From Micromonospora deserti (lineage in GTDB: Bacteria > Actinomycetota > Actinomycetes > Mycobacteriales > Micromonosporaceae), in contig NZ_POUB01000040.1 of assembly GCF_003236335.1 (NCBI RefSeq), positions 1 to 32,837 on the forward strand: a DNA stretch of 32,837 bases, given 5' to 3'. The notes beneath the pieces are model-generated. The model was not told the origin of the DNA. It was given only the letters and a program-made list of their open reading frames with translations, and did no database searches. Shown piece by piece: positions 16,379 through 26,940 of the stretch (its first letter is position 1; each line of letters starts with the position of its first letter). The translations under genes were made by a program, and so were the position numbers.

Positions 16379-16394
16379 CGCGCCGGCTGGCGCG
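16379..16394. terminator. Short hairpin between convergent genes
   Basis: CGCGCC-GGCT-GGCGCG forms a six-pair stem in the 42-base gap between the LacI stop and the ATPase stop. It is short and such stems are common in GC-rich DNA, so terminator function is tentative. Confidence 0.3.
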
Positions 16395-16406
16395 GCGCCC
16401 TCGCCG

Positions 16407-19124
16407 TCACAGCACCCGCCGCCGGAGTCGCTTGTCGAGGGCCACCACCGCCCCAGCGGCGATCCCGACGGCGAAGATTCGCAGCCAGACGTCGCCGTCG
16501 ATCGGGGCGGTGTCGAAGATCGCGTTCATCGGCGGCAGATAGGTGATCGCGAGTTGCCCGACGGCCTGCAGCACGACGCCGACGAGGATCCACCGGTTGG
16601 AGGAGAGTCCGACCCGCCAGGCGGAGCGGCTCAGCGAGCGGCAACTGAACAGGTAGACGGTCTCGACCACGACGAAGACGTTGAGCGCGGCGGTGCGGGC
16701 CTCGGCGACGCCGGCGCCCCGGCTCTGCTCCCACTGGAACAACCACCAGGCTCCGCCGAGGAGCAGCGCGGACACCAGCAGGATCCGGACGACCAGGGCG
16801 CCGGTCAGCAGCGGGCGGGCGGGGTCGCGCGGCGGCCGGTGCATGATCCCGGCCTCCTTGGGCTCGAAGGCGAGCATGAGACCGAGCAGCACCGCGGTGG
16901 TCATGTTGATCCAGAGGATCTGGGTCGGCAGCAGCGGCAGGGTGGCGCCGAGGAGGATGGCCACGAAGACGACCAGGCCCTCCCCCAGGTTGGTGGGCAG
17001 CGTCCAGACGATGAACTTGGTGAGGTTGTCGAACACGCCTCGGCCCTCCTCGACCGCGGCTTCGATGGTGGCGAAGTCGTCGTCGGTGAGCACCATGTCG
17101 GCGGCCTCCTTGGCCACCTCGGTCCCGGTCCGGGCCATCGCGACGCCGATGTCGGCCTGCCGCAGGGCGGGGGCGTCGTTGACCCCGTCGCCGGTGACCG
17201 CGACCACGTGCCCGCGCTGCTGCAGCGTCTCGATCAGCCGGAGCTTCTGCTCGGGTGAGACCCGGGCGAACACCGTCGCCCGCTCCACCGCCTCGGGGAA
17301 CCGCTCGGCCGGCAGCGCGTCGAGGTCCCGGCCAGTGAGCACCCGTCCCCGGTGGTGGTCCCCGTCGAGCACGGCGAGCTGGGTGGCGATGGCGGTGGCC
17401 GTCGCCGCGTGGTCGCCGGTGATCATCTTGACGTCGATGCCGGCCGTGTGGCACGCCCGCACCGCGGACGCGGCAGCGCCCCTGGGCGGGTCGAGCATCG
17501 CCTGCAGGCCGGTCAGGGTGAGGCTGCCCGGCAGCGTCCGCTCGTCGAAGCCGTCGCCGGTGCCGGCCGGCCGCACGGCGGTGGCCAGCACCCGCAGCCC
17601 GCGCCCGGCCAGCTCGTGGGCGGCGGCCAGTGCGGCCTCGGAATCCAGCGGCCGGCTGCTTCCGTCGGCGCCCAGCTGGGCGCGGCACATCGACGCGACC
17701 CGCTCGACGCTGCCCTTGACCAGGACCACGTTCGCGTCGGACCCGCGCTCGTCGTGCAGCGTCGCCATGTACTGCCGTTCCGAGCTGAAGGTGATCGTCT
17801 CCCGACGCGGGTAGGCGTGGCGCACCGCCTCCGGGTCCAGCCCGCCCTTGCCGGCGACGACGAGCATCGCCCCCTCGGTGGGGTCGCCGGCCAGCGCCCA
17901 CGTCCCGTCCTCCTCGTGGAGCCGGGCGTCGTTGCACGCGGCGCCGGCGAGCAGCGACCAGCGCAGCGCCTCGTCGCTCGCCTCCGTCACCGCCGATCCG
18001 TCGCTCCCGCGCACCTCCCCCTCGGGTCGGTAGCCGGAGCCGGTGACGGTGAACTCGGCCTCCGGCGTCCAGATCGCCCGCACCGTCATCTGGTTCTCGG
18101 TCAACGTGCCGGTCTTGTCGGAGCAGATGACCGTCGTGCTGCCGAGCGTCTCGATGGCGGGCAGCCGGCGGATGACCGCCCGGCGGCGCGCCATCCGGGT
18201 GACCCCGATGGCGAGGGTGATGGTGACCGCCGCCGGGAGCCCCTCGGGGATCGCCCCGACCGCGAGCGCGATCACCGCCGTGAAGGTGTCCACCGGATCC
18301 TGGCCACGCAGTACCCCGACGCCGAAGGTCAGCCCGGCGAGAACGAGGATGACGACGGTCAGCACCTTGCTGACCCGGGCGAGTTTGCGGGTCAGCGGCG
18401 TGGCCAGCTGCTCGGCGGCGCCGACCAGGCGGTGGATCTGCCCCAGCTCGGTCTCGGCGCCGGTGGCCACCGTGATGCCGGTGCCGCTGCCCGCGGTCAC
18501 CAGCGTTCCCGAGTAGACCATGTTGCGCCGGTCCGCGACCGGGGTGACCTCGGGCAGCTCGGTCTCGTCCTTGGCCACCGGCACCGACTCGCCGGTCAGC
18601 GCCGACTCGTCGACGCGCAGCTCGGCGAGGCGGACCAGGCGCAGGTCAACCGGCACCTTGTCGCCGGCCTCCAGTACGACCAGGTCGCCCGGCACCAGCT
18701 GGTCCGAGGAGATGCGCCGCTCCTGCGCGTCCCGGACGACCCGCGCCTCGGTACGCACCATGGACCGCAGGCTGTCCAGCGCCGCCTCGGCCCTGGACTC
18801 CTGCACGTACCCGATCACGGCGTTGATCAGCACGACTCCCGCGATCACCAGGGAGTCGACGTACTCCCGCAGAACGGCCGTGATCAGGGCCGCGGCGATG
18901 AGGACGTAGATCAACGGGTGGTGGAACTGGCGCACCGCCCGCCGCAGCCAGCCACCGCCACCCGCCGCGGGTAGCAGGTTACGTCCGTACCGCCCCAGCC
19001 GCCGCCGGGCCTCGGCGGCGCTGAGCCCACGCTGCGGGTCGGTCTCCAGCAGGAGCACCACTTCATGGGCCGACATGCCGTGGTGGGCGTCCCGGCCGGA
19101 GGCCTCGACGCGCTCGTCCGGCAT
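16407..19124 (-). CDS. P2-type cation-transporting ATPase (Ca2+-ATPase-like)
   Basis: The 905-residue protein is a full P-type ATPase. It has an N-terminal cation_ATPase_N segment (GLSAAEARRRLGRYGRNLLP) and an actuator loop with the ALTGES motif. The membrane motif AVGAIPEGLPAAV is typical of class II Ca2+ pumps. The phosphorylation site is ICSDKTGTLTENQ (D336), followed by FSSERQYMA in the nucleotide domain, GDGVNDAPALRQADIGVAM in the hinge, and a six-helix C-terminal part. Calcium is the best guess, but such actinobacterial proteins are often unassigned and Mn2+ or Mg2+ is possible. ATG 19124 is seven bases after GGGGG; GTG 19127 is the alternative. Monocistronic, with a perfect inverted repeat about 90 bases upstream. 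Confidence 0.92.
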   Translation of the reverse strand: MPDERVEASGRDAHHGMSAHEVVLLLETDPQRGLSAAEARRRLGRYGRNLLPAAGGGGWLRRAVRQFHHPLIYVLIAAALITAVLREYVDSLVIAGVVLINAVIGYVQESRAEAALDSLRSMVRTEARVVRDAQERRISSDQLVPGDLVVLEAGDKVPVDLRLVRLAELRVDESALTGESVPVAKDETELPEVTPVADRRNMVYSGTLVTAGSGTGITVATGAETELGQIHRLVGAAEQLATPLTRKLARVSKVLTVVILVLAGLTFGVGVLRGQDPVDTFTAVIALAVGAIPEGLPAAVTITLAIGVTRMARRRAVIRRLPAIETLGSTTVICSDKTGTLTENQMTVRAIWTPEAEFTVTGSGYRPEGEVRGSDGSAVTEASDEALRWSLLAGAACNDARLHEEDGTWALAGDPTEGAMLVVAGKGGLDPEAVRHAYPRRETITFSSERQYMATLHDERGSDANVVLVKGSVERVASMCRAQLGADGSSRPLDSEAALAAAHELAGRGLRVLATAVRPAGTGDGFDERTLPGSLTLTGLQAMLDPPRGAAASAVRACHTAGIDVKMITGDHAATATAIATQLAVLDGDHHRGRVLTGRDLDALPAERFPEAVERATVFARVSPEQKLRLIETLQQRGHVVAVTGDGVNDAPALRQADIGVAMARTGTEVAKEAADMVLTDDDFATIEAAVEEGRGVFDNLTKFIVWTLPTNLGEGLVVFVAILLGATLPLLPTQILWINMTTAVLLGLMLAFEPKEAGIMHRPPRDPARPLLTGALVVRILLVSALLLGGAWWLFQWEQSRGAGVAEARTAALNVFVVVETVYLFSCRSLSRSAWRVGLSSNRWILVGVVLQAVGQLAITYLPPMNAIFDTAPIDGDVWLRIFAVGIAAGAVVALDKRLRRRVL

Positions 19125-21131
<2,007 letters not shown>

Positions 21132-21171
21132 TCCCGGCCGGTGCCCGCCACCGGGCGGGACGCCGGCAGCG

Positions 21172-21201
21172 GCGGGGTGCGGACGCTGGTCCGCACCCCG
21201 C
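21172..21201. terminator. Strong hairpin terminator after the protease
   Basis: Thirteen-base arms (GCGGGGTGCGGAC at 21172-21184 and its perfect complement at 21189-21201) surround a GCTG tetraloop. It lies 41 bases after the protease stop. It could also serve the convergent copper-protein gene, whose stop is at 21311. Confidence 0.8.
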
Positions 21202-21310
21202 TCGCGGGCTCGTCCACCGGTCGGGTTGCCCGGGCGACGCCGTTGTGGAGGTGGGCAGGACGTGCCGGCCACGGCTCCTCCCGGGCTGTGCCCATCGGCC
21301 TCACCCGGCG

Positions 21311-21715
21311 TCAGCTCATCATGGCCAGCAGGTCCCGGCACGCCTGCTCACATGCCCGGCAGGCATCCGCGCAGACCTTGCAGTGCTGGTGCTCGCCGGC
21401 GTGCCTGGCGCACTCGTCGCCGCACGACTTGCAAGCCGTGGCACACGCCTCCAGCAGGCTCCGGCTGATGTTCGCGTCGTAGCCGGTGTGCCGGGACAGC
21501 ACCCGGGCGGTGGTGGTGCAGATGTCGGCACAGTCCAGGTTGGTCCGGACGCATTTGGTCAACTCGGCCACCATGTCCTCGCTCAGGCAGGCGTCCGCGC
21601 ACGCGGTGCACGCCTGGGCGCAGGCGTTGATGGCGTCGATCGCCGCCGCCAGCTTCGCGCGATCGAGGTTGATCGACTTCGGGTACGTCTCAAGCATCGA
21701 CATCGTGATCGTCAC
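21311..21715 (-). CDS. Cys-rich four-helix-bundle copper-binding protein (Csp/DUF326 type)
   Basis: The 134-residue protein contains 16 cysteines, mostly as CxxC and CxxxC pairs along amphipathic helices (ACAQACTACADAC, EACATACKSCGDEC, HCKVCADACRACEQAC). This is the pattern of the copper storage protein Csp, formerly DUF326, in which the Cys side chains line the core of a four-helix bundle and hold many Cu(I) ions. No signal peptide is visible, so it is probably a cytosolic Csp3-like form. I placed the start at GTG 21715, preceded by GGGAG six bases upstream; ATGs four and six codons later are possible alternatives. It stands alone, with no copper regulator beside it. Confidence 0.87.
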   Translation of the reverse strand: MTITMSMLETYPKSINLDRAKLAAAIDAINACAQACTACADACLSEDMVAELTKCVRTNLDCADICTTTARVLSRHTGYDANISRSLLEACATACKSCGDECARHAGEHQHCKVCADACRACEQACRDLLAMMS

Positions 21716-21952
21716 GGTCGTCTCCCTGTCCTCGGTGTCCCTTCCGGCTGCGCTACCCGCATCCCCGCCGTTCATGCCGGGCCTCGCGATGCCGCCGGGG
21801 TGGTCGCGGCGGAGCGCCACGGTCGCAGTGCTCGCAATGGGGGCCGCCCATGCCGGGCAGTTGCGGGGATGTCGCCGCCCACATCCGGTGGCCGTGCCCT
21901 GCTCGGCCGGCACCGGATGAGCGGCCCACCGGGGAGCCGCCGGCCTCGGAGA

Positions 21953-23002
21953 TCAGCCGGTGGCGGTGGCGGTCACGCCCGTCGCGTCGGGGCCCTCCGA
22001 GGTGCCGGGGGTCCCGGCGCCCGCCGGACGGTTGCCCGGTCGACCAGCCGGGCGGGTCGGGTCGGCCGCGGGGCGGGCCGAAGGCCGGTTTCCCGGCATG
22101 TCGTCCGCTGCCGGCGGCAGCGGCGGCGGGTGCTGATCCGCCGCCGGGACGCTCGGCCGGGTGGGTGAGGTCCGTGCCGGCGGGTCGGTCGCGGGGCTTC
22201 GGGCCGCCGGCGTCGATCGCGGCGGGGTGCGGGGCGACGCCGGGCCGGTCGCCGTTGGCTCCTGGGCGGCAGACCCGGCCGGATCCGGGACGGACGGCCC
22301 CGGCACATCGCTGCCGGCCTCGGCGCCGGAGACCGACGGGCCCGCCGGAGCCGGGGGCGGCAGGAGGCGCCGGAGTTCGTCGACGTCGCCCCGCAGCCGG
22401 GTGACGGTCTCGTCGTCGCCCACGGAGCCCAGCAGGGCCCCGGCCCGCTCCAGGCGGTGCCGGGCATCGGCGTGCCGGCCGGCGGCGAGGTCCTGCCGCG
22501 CCTGGTCCAGCATCCGGCCGACCTCGCGTTCGGTACGCAGCGACTCGGCCCGGTCGGCGTAGACCAGCTCGGTGACCGGCCAGAACAGTCCACCCGGCTC
22601 GGCGCGGGCGGCGCCGAGCCAGACGGCACCGGCGACGGTGACCAGGGCCAGGGTCGCGCCCGTGAGCGCCCTCCGTCGCCGCCACCCGGGCGCCGGCCTG
22701 GCGGCGACGGCTGGGATACGGCCCACCGGGTCGGGCCGGGCCGGAGCCCGGCGGCGAACCGCGGCGTCGACGGTACACCGCGCCGGCGTGGCGCTCGGGC
22801 CCGCCGAACCCGCCTCCACGCGCGACTCCAGCTGCTGCGACCGCGCCATCACCTCCGCGTGCCAGCCGGTCAGCAGCTCGGTGAGCGGATCGTCTGCCGG
22901 GTGGTCGGCCGGCGGCGACCCACCGCGGCCGATCGCGTCGAGCAGCCGGTCGTCGCGCTGCACCGGGTCCGGCGGCGGACCGGCCGGCACCCCGCCGGTC
23001 AC
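21953..23002 (-). CDS. Membrane anti-sigma factor, RsdA-like
   Basis: The 349-residue protein has a cytoplasmic N-terminus with the segment VQRDDRLLDAIGRG followed by DDPLTELLTGWHAEV, which matches the SigD-binding region of RsdA from Mycobacterium. One membrane helix lies at about residues 111-132 (ALTGATLALVTVAGAVWL). Outside is a helical part (about 145-215, Arg/Asp/Leu-rich) and then a long Pro/Ala/Thr-rich tail. It should hold the sigma factor inactive until the membrane protein is cleaved. The start GTG 23002 overlaps the sigma stop as GTGA, so the pair is translationally coupled. The low-complexity tail (from about residue 215) carries no recognisable domain. Confidence 0.8.
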   Translation of the reverse strand: MTGGVPAGPPPDPVQRDDRLLDAIGRGGSPPADHPADDPLTELLTGWHAEVMARSQQLESRVEAGSAGPSATPARCTVDAAVRRRAPARPDPVGRIPAVAARPAPGWRRRRALTGATLALVTVAGAVWLGAARAEPGGLFWPVTELVYADRAESLRTEREVGRMLDQARQDLAAGRHADARHRLERAGALLGSVGDDETVTRLRGDVDELRRLLPPPAPAGPSVSGAEAGSDVPGPSVPDPAGSAAQEPTATGPASPRTPPRSTPAARSPATDPPARTSPTRPSVPAADQHPPPLPPAADDMPGNRPSARPAADPTRPAGRPGNRPAGAGTPGTSEGPDATGVTATATG

Positions 23003-23571
23003 GTGATTACCTCGGCGAGGGTGTCGCCGGCGAGCGCGCGCAGCCGGGTGAGCGCACGATGCTGCGCCAGTCGGACGGCGCCCGCCGTCATGCTCAGCAC
23101 CGTACCGACCTCCTCGGCGGTCATGCCGACCGCGAGTCGCAGCACCAGGATCTCCCGGTGGGTCGCCGGCAACTGGGCCAGCAGCGCGGACAGCCGGGCT
23201 CCGAGGTCGGCGGTGACAGCACGCACCTCCGGACCGGGGGTCGGGTCGGGTGCGTCCGGGACGGCCGCGACGCTCTCCGCGCGGTCCCGGCTCGCGACCC
23301 GGCAGGCGTCGGCGACCTTGCGGGCGGCGATGCCGTAGACGAAGGCGAGGAAGGGGCGGCCCTGGTCGGTGAAGCGCGGCAGGGCGCGCAGCACGGCGAG
23401 GCACACCTCCTGTGCCACGTCCTCGGCGGTGGCCCCGCCGGCCCCGACGTGCCCCAGCCGCCCCAGGCTGTAGCGCACCACGATCGGCCTGATCAGGGTG
23501 AGGACCCGCGCGACGGCGGTCGGATCACCGTCGGCGGCACGGCGCACGGTGCCGGGATCCGGTGTCTCCAT
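22999..23571 (-). CDS. ECF sigma factor, SigD/ShbA type
   Basis: The 190-residue protein has sigma region 2 (VVRYSLGRLG, AEDVAQEVCLAVLRALPRF, then GRPFLAFVYGIAARKVADACR) and region 4 (LPATHREILVLRLAVGMTAEEVGTVLSMTAGAVRLAQHRALTRL). The QGRPFLAFVYGIAAxKVADA stretch is characteristic of mycobacterial SigD and streptomycete ShbA. It would direct RNA polymerase to a small regulon when released by the coupled anti-sigma partner. ATG 23571 is the only sensible start; its ribosome site is weak (GTGAGCG). In other actinobacteria this sigma gene is usually near guaB; neither guaB nor groEL is in this window. Confidence 0.88.
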   Translation of the reverse strand: METPDPGTVRRAADGDPTAVARVLTLIRPIVVRYSLGRLGHVGAGGATAEDVAQEVCLAVLRALPRFTDQGRPFLAFVYGIAARKVADACRVASRDRAESVAAVPDAPDPTPGPEVRAVTADLGARLSALLAQLPATHREILVLRLAVGMTAEEVGTVLSMTAGAVRLAQHRALTRLRALAGDTLAEVIT

Positions 23572-23904
23572 ACGCTCACGGACCCCTCTCGACCTGGCTG
23601 GCTCGACGGTAGCCGGCCGCCGTCACGGCACCAAGAGGCCGGCGGTGAAACGCTCCGGCCCGCGCCGGACGACCCCACGGTCGGTCCGGCCGGGCTGGGT
23701 GAGCGGATCGACTGGCGGTGGCGGCAGCGAAATTCCCGGTGCGCGGCCGTAGCGTCTGGGCGATTTACACGGTAGAAACATGGCAACCCATCTTTCATGA
23801 CGTGATGCAAGTCGGGCGGAGCGGGAGAGCGCTCTCACGCGTACTCCATCCCCACGTCGCTGCGCCCGGGAGCCCCGTTCCGGCCGGCGGAGAGGACGAA
23901 CCGC
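23572..23904. other. Divergent intergenic region, sigma factor/GH55
   Basis: The region holds the sigma factor promoter (minus) and the GH55 control region (plus). The 12-bp LacI-type palindrome at 23825-23836 lies 68 bases before the GH55 ATG. Bases 23760-23815 are notably AT-rich and contain ATTTACAC, but I could not assign convincing -35 and -10 boxes. No small gene is recognisable. Confidence 0.5.
23825..23836. promoter_or_regulatory. LacI-type operator upstream of GH55
   Basis: GAGAGCGCTCTC is identical to the site upstream of the GH16 gene at 5723-5734, a perfect CG-centred palindrome. It predicts that the two beta-1,3-glucanases answer to the same repressor. The repressor need not be encoded in this window. 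Confidence 0.7.
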
Positions 23905-25782
23905 ATGACCATGCAGCCCCCTGGCGGGCGACGCCGACTCGGCCGGGCGTTGGTGCTCGGCCTCGTGTTGACCACCGCCGCCAGCACGACCGGCACGGCC
24001 GCCACCGCCGGCCCCCCGGGCCGGCACAGCACACCGGACTTCGGGCCCAACGTCACCATCTTCGACCCGCGCATGCCGGTCAGTGAGATCCAGGCGACGC
24101 TCGACGCGGCACACGCTCGGCAGGTCGACAACGAGATGGGAACCGCGCGGCACGCGTACCTCTTCATGCCCGGCAGCTACGGCACCGCCGAGCAGCCGCT
24201 ACAGGTGAAGGTCGGCTACTACACCGAGGTCTCCGGCCTCGGCGCCTCCCCCACGGACGTCGCCGTCAACGGCAAGATCGAGGTATACAACCGCTGCCTG
24301 GAGGGCGGCGGAACGGGCAACTGCATCGCGCTGGTCAACTTCTGGCGCACCCTGTCCAACCTGTCGCTGACCGTCAACGCCGCCGGCCAGGACGGCTGCC
24401 GGTCGTCGGCGAACTTCTGGGCGGTGTCCCAGGCGGTGTCGATGCGCCGCCTCGACGTCACCGGGGGCGGCCTGTCCCTGATGGACTACTGCACCGCCGG
24501 CCCGCAGTACGCCAGCGGCGGCTTCATCGCCGACTCGCGGCTGCCCGCCATCACCAACGGCTCGCAGCAGCAGTGGCTGACCCGCAACAGCGAGATCGGC
24601 GGCTGGTCCAACGGCGTGTGGAACCAGGTCTTCGCCGGCACGGTAGGCGCCCCGGACGACGCCGGCTTCCCCAACCCCCCGTACACCACGCTCGACACCA
24701 CTCCGCTGAGCCGGGAGAAGCCGTACCTGTTCGTCGACGCCCACGGCAGGTACGGCGTCCGCGTGCCCGCCGTGCAGCGCGACAGCCGGGGCATCTCCTG
24801 GGACGAGGGCATGACGCCGGGCCGGACCCTCCCGATCCGCGACTTCTTCATCGCCAAGCCGTCCGACCCGGTACACGTGATCAACAGCCAGCTCGCCCGC
24901 GGCAGGCACCTGCTGCTCACCCCCGGCCGGTACGACATCGCGCGCAGCATCGAGGTCAGGCGGCCCGACACGGTCGTCCTCGGCATCGGCCACGCCACGC
25001 TGACCGCGGTGAACGGCTCCGTCCCGCTGGACGTCGCCGGGGTCCCGGGCGTGGTCGTCGCGGGCGTCACCGTCGACGCCGGCCCGACCGAGTCGCCGGT
25101 GCTGCTGCGGGTGGGCAAGAGGCACGGCCGCAACGCCAGCACCCCGCGCAACCCGATCACCCTGTCCGACGTGTACTTCCGTGTCGGCGGGCCGCACATC
25201 GGCAGGGCGGACACCGCGCTGGAGATCAACAGCGACCACGTCCTCATCGACCACACCTGGGTGTGGCGCGGCGATCACGGCGTCGAGGGCTTCACCGAGG
25301 GCGTCAACGGCGACACCGACCGCTGGCGGACCAACACCGGTCGCCACGGCGTCGTCGTCAACGGCGACCACGTGACGGCCACCGGCCTGTTCGTCGAGCA
25401 CTTCCAGCGGCACAACACGGTCTGGAACGGCGAGCACGGCACGACCATCCTGTACCAGAACGAACTGCCGTACGACCCGCCGACGCAGGCCGACTGGATG
25501 AACGGCGACGTCGAGGGCTGGGCCGGCTACAAGGTGGGCGACCGGGTCAGGCACCACACCCTCCACGGCGGCGGAGTGTACGTCTTCAACCAGAACAACC
25601 CGTCGATCCGCACGGCGAACGGCTTCGAGGTCCCGGTGACGCCGGGCATCCGGCTGCACCACGTCATGACCGTGAACCTCAGCGCCGGCACCATCGACCA
25701 CGTCGTCAACGGCGTGGGCGAGCCGGCCGACACCACCCGGATCGGCTCGCCGGTCTACCTCGCGCAGTACCCGGTCCCGTAA
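23905..25782 (+). CDS. Secreted GH55 exo-beta-1,3-glucanase
   Basis: The 625-residue precursor has a signal peptide (RRRLGRALVLGLVLTTAAS) and then two tandem right-handed beta-helix halves of the family 55 type. The first begins PDFGPNVTIFDPRMPVSEIQATLD with HAYLFMPGSYG; the second repeats the pattern at RDFFIAKPSDPVHVINSQLARGRHLLLTPG. The conserved late segment YQNELPYDPP includes E520, at the position I believe corresponds to the proposed general acid of the Streptomyces enzyme SacteLam55A. It should release glucose or small oligosaccharides from the ends of beta-1,3-glucan. Homologues are often mislabelled adenylyl cyclase or coagulation factor-like. ATG 23905 has AGAGGA eight bases upstream. 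It shares its operator with the GH16 endo-enzyme. Confidence 0.85.
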   Translation: MTMQPPGGRRRLGRALVLGLVLTTAASTTGTAATAGPPGRHSTPDFGPNVTIFDPRMPVSEIQATLDAAHARQVDNEMGTARHAYLFMPGSYGTAEQPLQVKVGYYTEVSGLGASPTDVAVNGKIEVYNRCLEGGGTGNCIALVNFWRTLSNLSLTVNAAGQDGCRSSANFWAVSQAVSMRRLDVTGGGLSLMDYCTAGPQYASGGFIADSRLPAITNGSQQQWLTRNSEIGGWSNGVWNQVFAGTVGAPDDAGFPNPPYTTLDTTPLSREKPYLFVDAHGRYGVRVPAVQRDSRGISWDEGMTPGRTLPIRDFFIAKPSDPVHVINSQLARGRHLLLTPGRYDIARSIEVRRPDTVVLGIGHATLTAVNGSVPLDVAGVPGVVVAGVTVDAGPTESPVLLRVGKRHGRNASTPRNPITLSDVYFRVGGPHIGRADTALEINSDHVLIDHTWVWRGDHGVEGFTEGVNGDTDRWRTNTGRHGVVVNGDHVTATGLFVEHFQRHNTVWNGEHGTTILYQNELPYDPPTQADWMNGDVEGWAGYKVGDRVRHHTLHGGGVYVFNQNNPSIRTANGFEVPVTPGIRLHHVMTVNLSAGTIDHVVNGVGEPADTTRIGSPVYLAQYPVP

Positions 25783-25792
25783 CGGCGACCGG

Positions 25793-25824
25793 GCCGGGCG
25801 GGGCAGGCCATGCCCCCGCCCGGC
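25793..25824. terminator. Hairpin terminator between convergent genes
   Basis: Arms GCCGGGCGGGG (25793-25803) and CCCCGCCCGGC (25814-25824) pair perfectly around a ten-base loop. It lies ten bases after the GH55 stop and just beyond the stop of the convergent small secreted protein, so it can serve both. Confidence 0.75.
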
Positions 25825-25832
25825 AGGGGGCG

Positions 25833-26192
25833 TCAGCCGGCGCAGTTGTAGTTGCGTGCGGGCTGGGTCAGCTTCTCCTGGGTGCCGAACTGTGCGTAGA
25901 CCCGCAGGTAGCACGGCAGCTCGACGTCACCGTAGTAGCTCTGGACCTCGTTGTCGTAGTGCGTGGTGCCGCTCTGCGCGACCTGCCAGCTGCCGCTGTC
26001 GCCCGACTGGATCTCCCAGTAGACGTCGCCGGAGCAGCCCTGCAGTCCCTGCGACCAGGCGATGATGTTGGCCCCGTTGTAGATCTCGGACTGCACGAGC
26101 GTGCAGCTGGCCGCCTGCGCCGGGGTGGCGCCGACGAGCAGCCCGGCGGCCAGCATCGCCCCCGCTCCGACCGCTGAAATCAGCTTGCGCAT
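25833..26192 (-). CDS. Small secreted protein of unknown function
   Basis: The 119-residue precursor has a textbook signal peptide (MRKLISAVGAGAMLAAGLLVGATPAQA, cleavage after residue 27) and a mature part of about 92 residues. The mature part has four cysteines (C30, C53, C94, C117), enough for two disulfides, and is rich in Tyr, Trp, Gln and Ser. It reads as a compact beta-rich extracellular domain (DVYWEIQSGDSGSWQVAQSG, then YLRVYAQFGTQEK). I do not recognise the family. The ATG at 26192 has GGAGGAG upstream, and an AT-rich stretch at 26235-26295 probably carries its promoter. Monocistronic. Confidence 0.75.
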   Translation of the reverse strand: MRKLISAVGAGAMLAAGLLVGATPAQAASCTLVQSEIYNGANIIAWSQGLQGCSGDVYWEIQSGDSGSWQVAQSGTTHYDNEVQSYYGDVELPCYLRVYAQFGTQEKLTQPARNYNCAG

Positions 26193-26337
26193 GGTCGGTC
26201 TCCTCCAAGGTGGACGGCAAGTGGTCCCCAGGAGGGTAACCGCTGATGGAGATTACCTTCAAGACAATCATCAATGAGGTCGGAAAGTTTTATCAGGGCG
26301 CGCGGCCGGCCCGGGCGGCCGCCCGCCCCGCAGGACA

Positions 26338-26928
26338 TCAGCGGCCGGCTGCGCCCTCCGCCGACCCGAAGACGAGGTCCAGGTGGGCGTCCAGCGCGGC
26401 CAGCGCCTGCTCGGCCGTGTAGTGGCCGCCGAGCAGGTGGATGCCCAGCCCTTCCATCAGCGCCAGCACGCCGGCTGCGTACTCCTCCCGTCCGTGTGCC
26501 GGGATGAGGCCGGCGACGGCATCCAGCATCTGGCCGGTGTCCTCGCGCATGCCGGCGGCGACCTCCGGCCGCACCGCCGCGTACGCGAGGAACGCCAGGG
26601 CGACCCGCCCGTCAGCGCACGACTCCTCGGTCAGCGGCAGAACCGCGGCGATCATCGTACGCAGCAGCAGCCGGGGGGACGGGTCGTCACCGAGCCGGGC
26701 GATCGCATCGGTGACCCGGACCTGGGTGCGTTCGCGCACGACGGCCATGGCGAAGGCCATCATCTCGTCCTTGGTACGGAAGTAGTGCTGCACCATCCCG
26801 GCCGAGACGCCGGCCTCGGCCGCCACGTGGCGCAGGCTCACCGCCTCCACGCCCTGACGCGCGGCGACCCGCATCAACGCGTCGGCGATGAGGGTGCGCC
26901 GCTCGTGACGGTCGACCTTCTTCGGCAT
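26338..26928 (-). CDS. TetR-family regulator
   Basis: The 196-residue protein has an N-terminal TetR DNA-binding domain (RRTLIADALMRVAARQGVEAVSLRHVAAEAGVSAGMVQHYFRTKDEMM, residues 10-57). A helical ligand-binding domain follows, resembling the BetI-like TetR_C group (CADGRVALAFLAYAAVRPEV). It lies 12 bases after the phosphotransferase-like gene on the same strand and is almost certainly cotranscribed. It probably represses its own operon through the paired sites at 29413-29469 (inference). ATG 26928 has GAGG upstream. Confidence 0.9.
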   Translation of the reverse strand: MPKKVDRHERRTLIADALMRVAARQGVEAVSLRHVAAEAGVSAGMVQHYFRTKDEMMAFAMAVVRERTQVRVTDAIARLGDDPSPRLLLRTMIAAVLPLTEESCADGRVALAFLAYAAVRPEVAAGMREDTGQMLDAVAGLIPAHGREEYAAGVLALMEGLGIHLLGGHYTAEQALAALDAHLDLVFGSAEGAAGR

Positions 26929-26940
26929 GGCCTCATGCTG

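Noticed and set aside
16204..17937. A 577-codon open frame on the minus strand within the ATPase and LacI region
   Set aside because: It is a frame-shifted reading of the ATPase gene with low-complexity Arg/Gly/Ala content and no recognisable domain.
24199..25914. A 571-codon frame antisense to the GH55 gene
   Set aside because: Composition is typical of antisense frames in GC-rich DNA and there is no ribosome site; the plus-strand gene has a signal peptide and conserved GH55 blocks.
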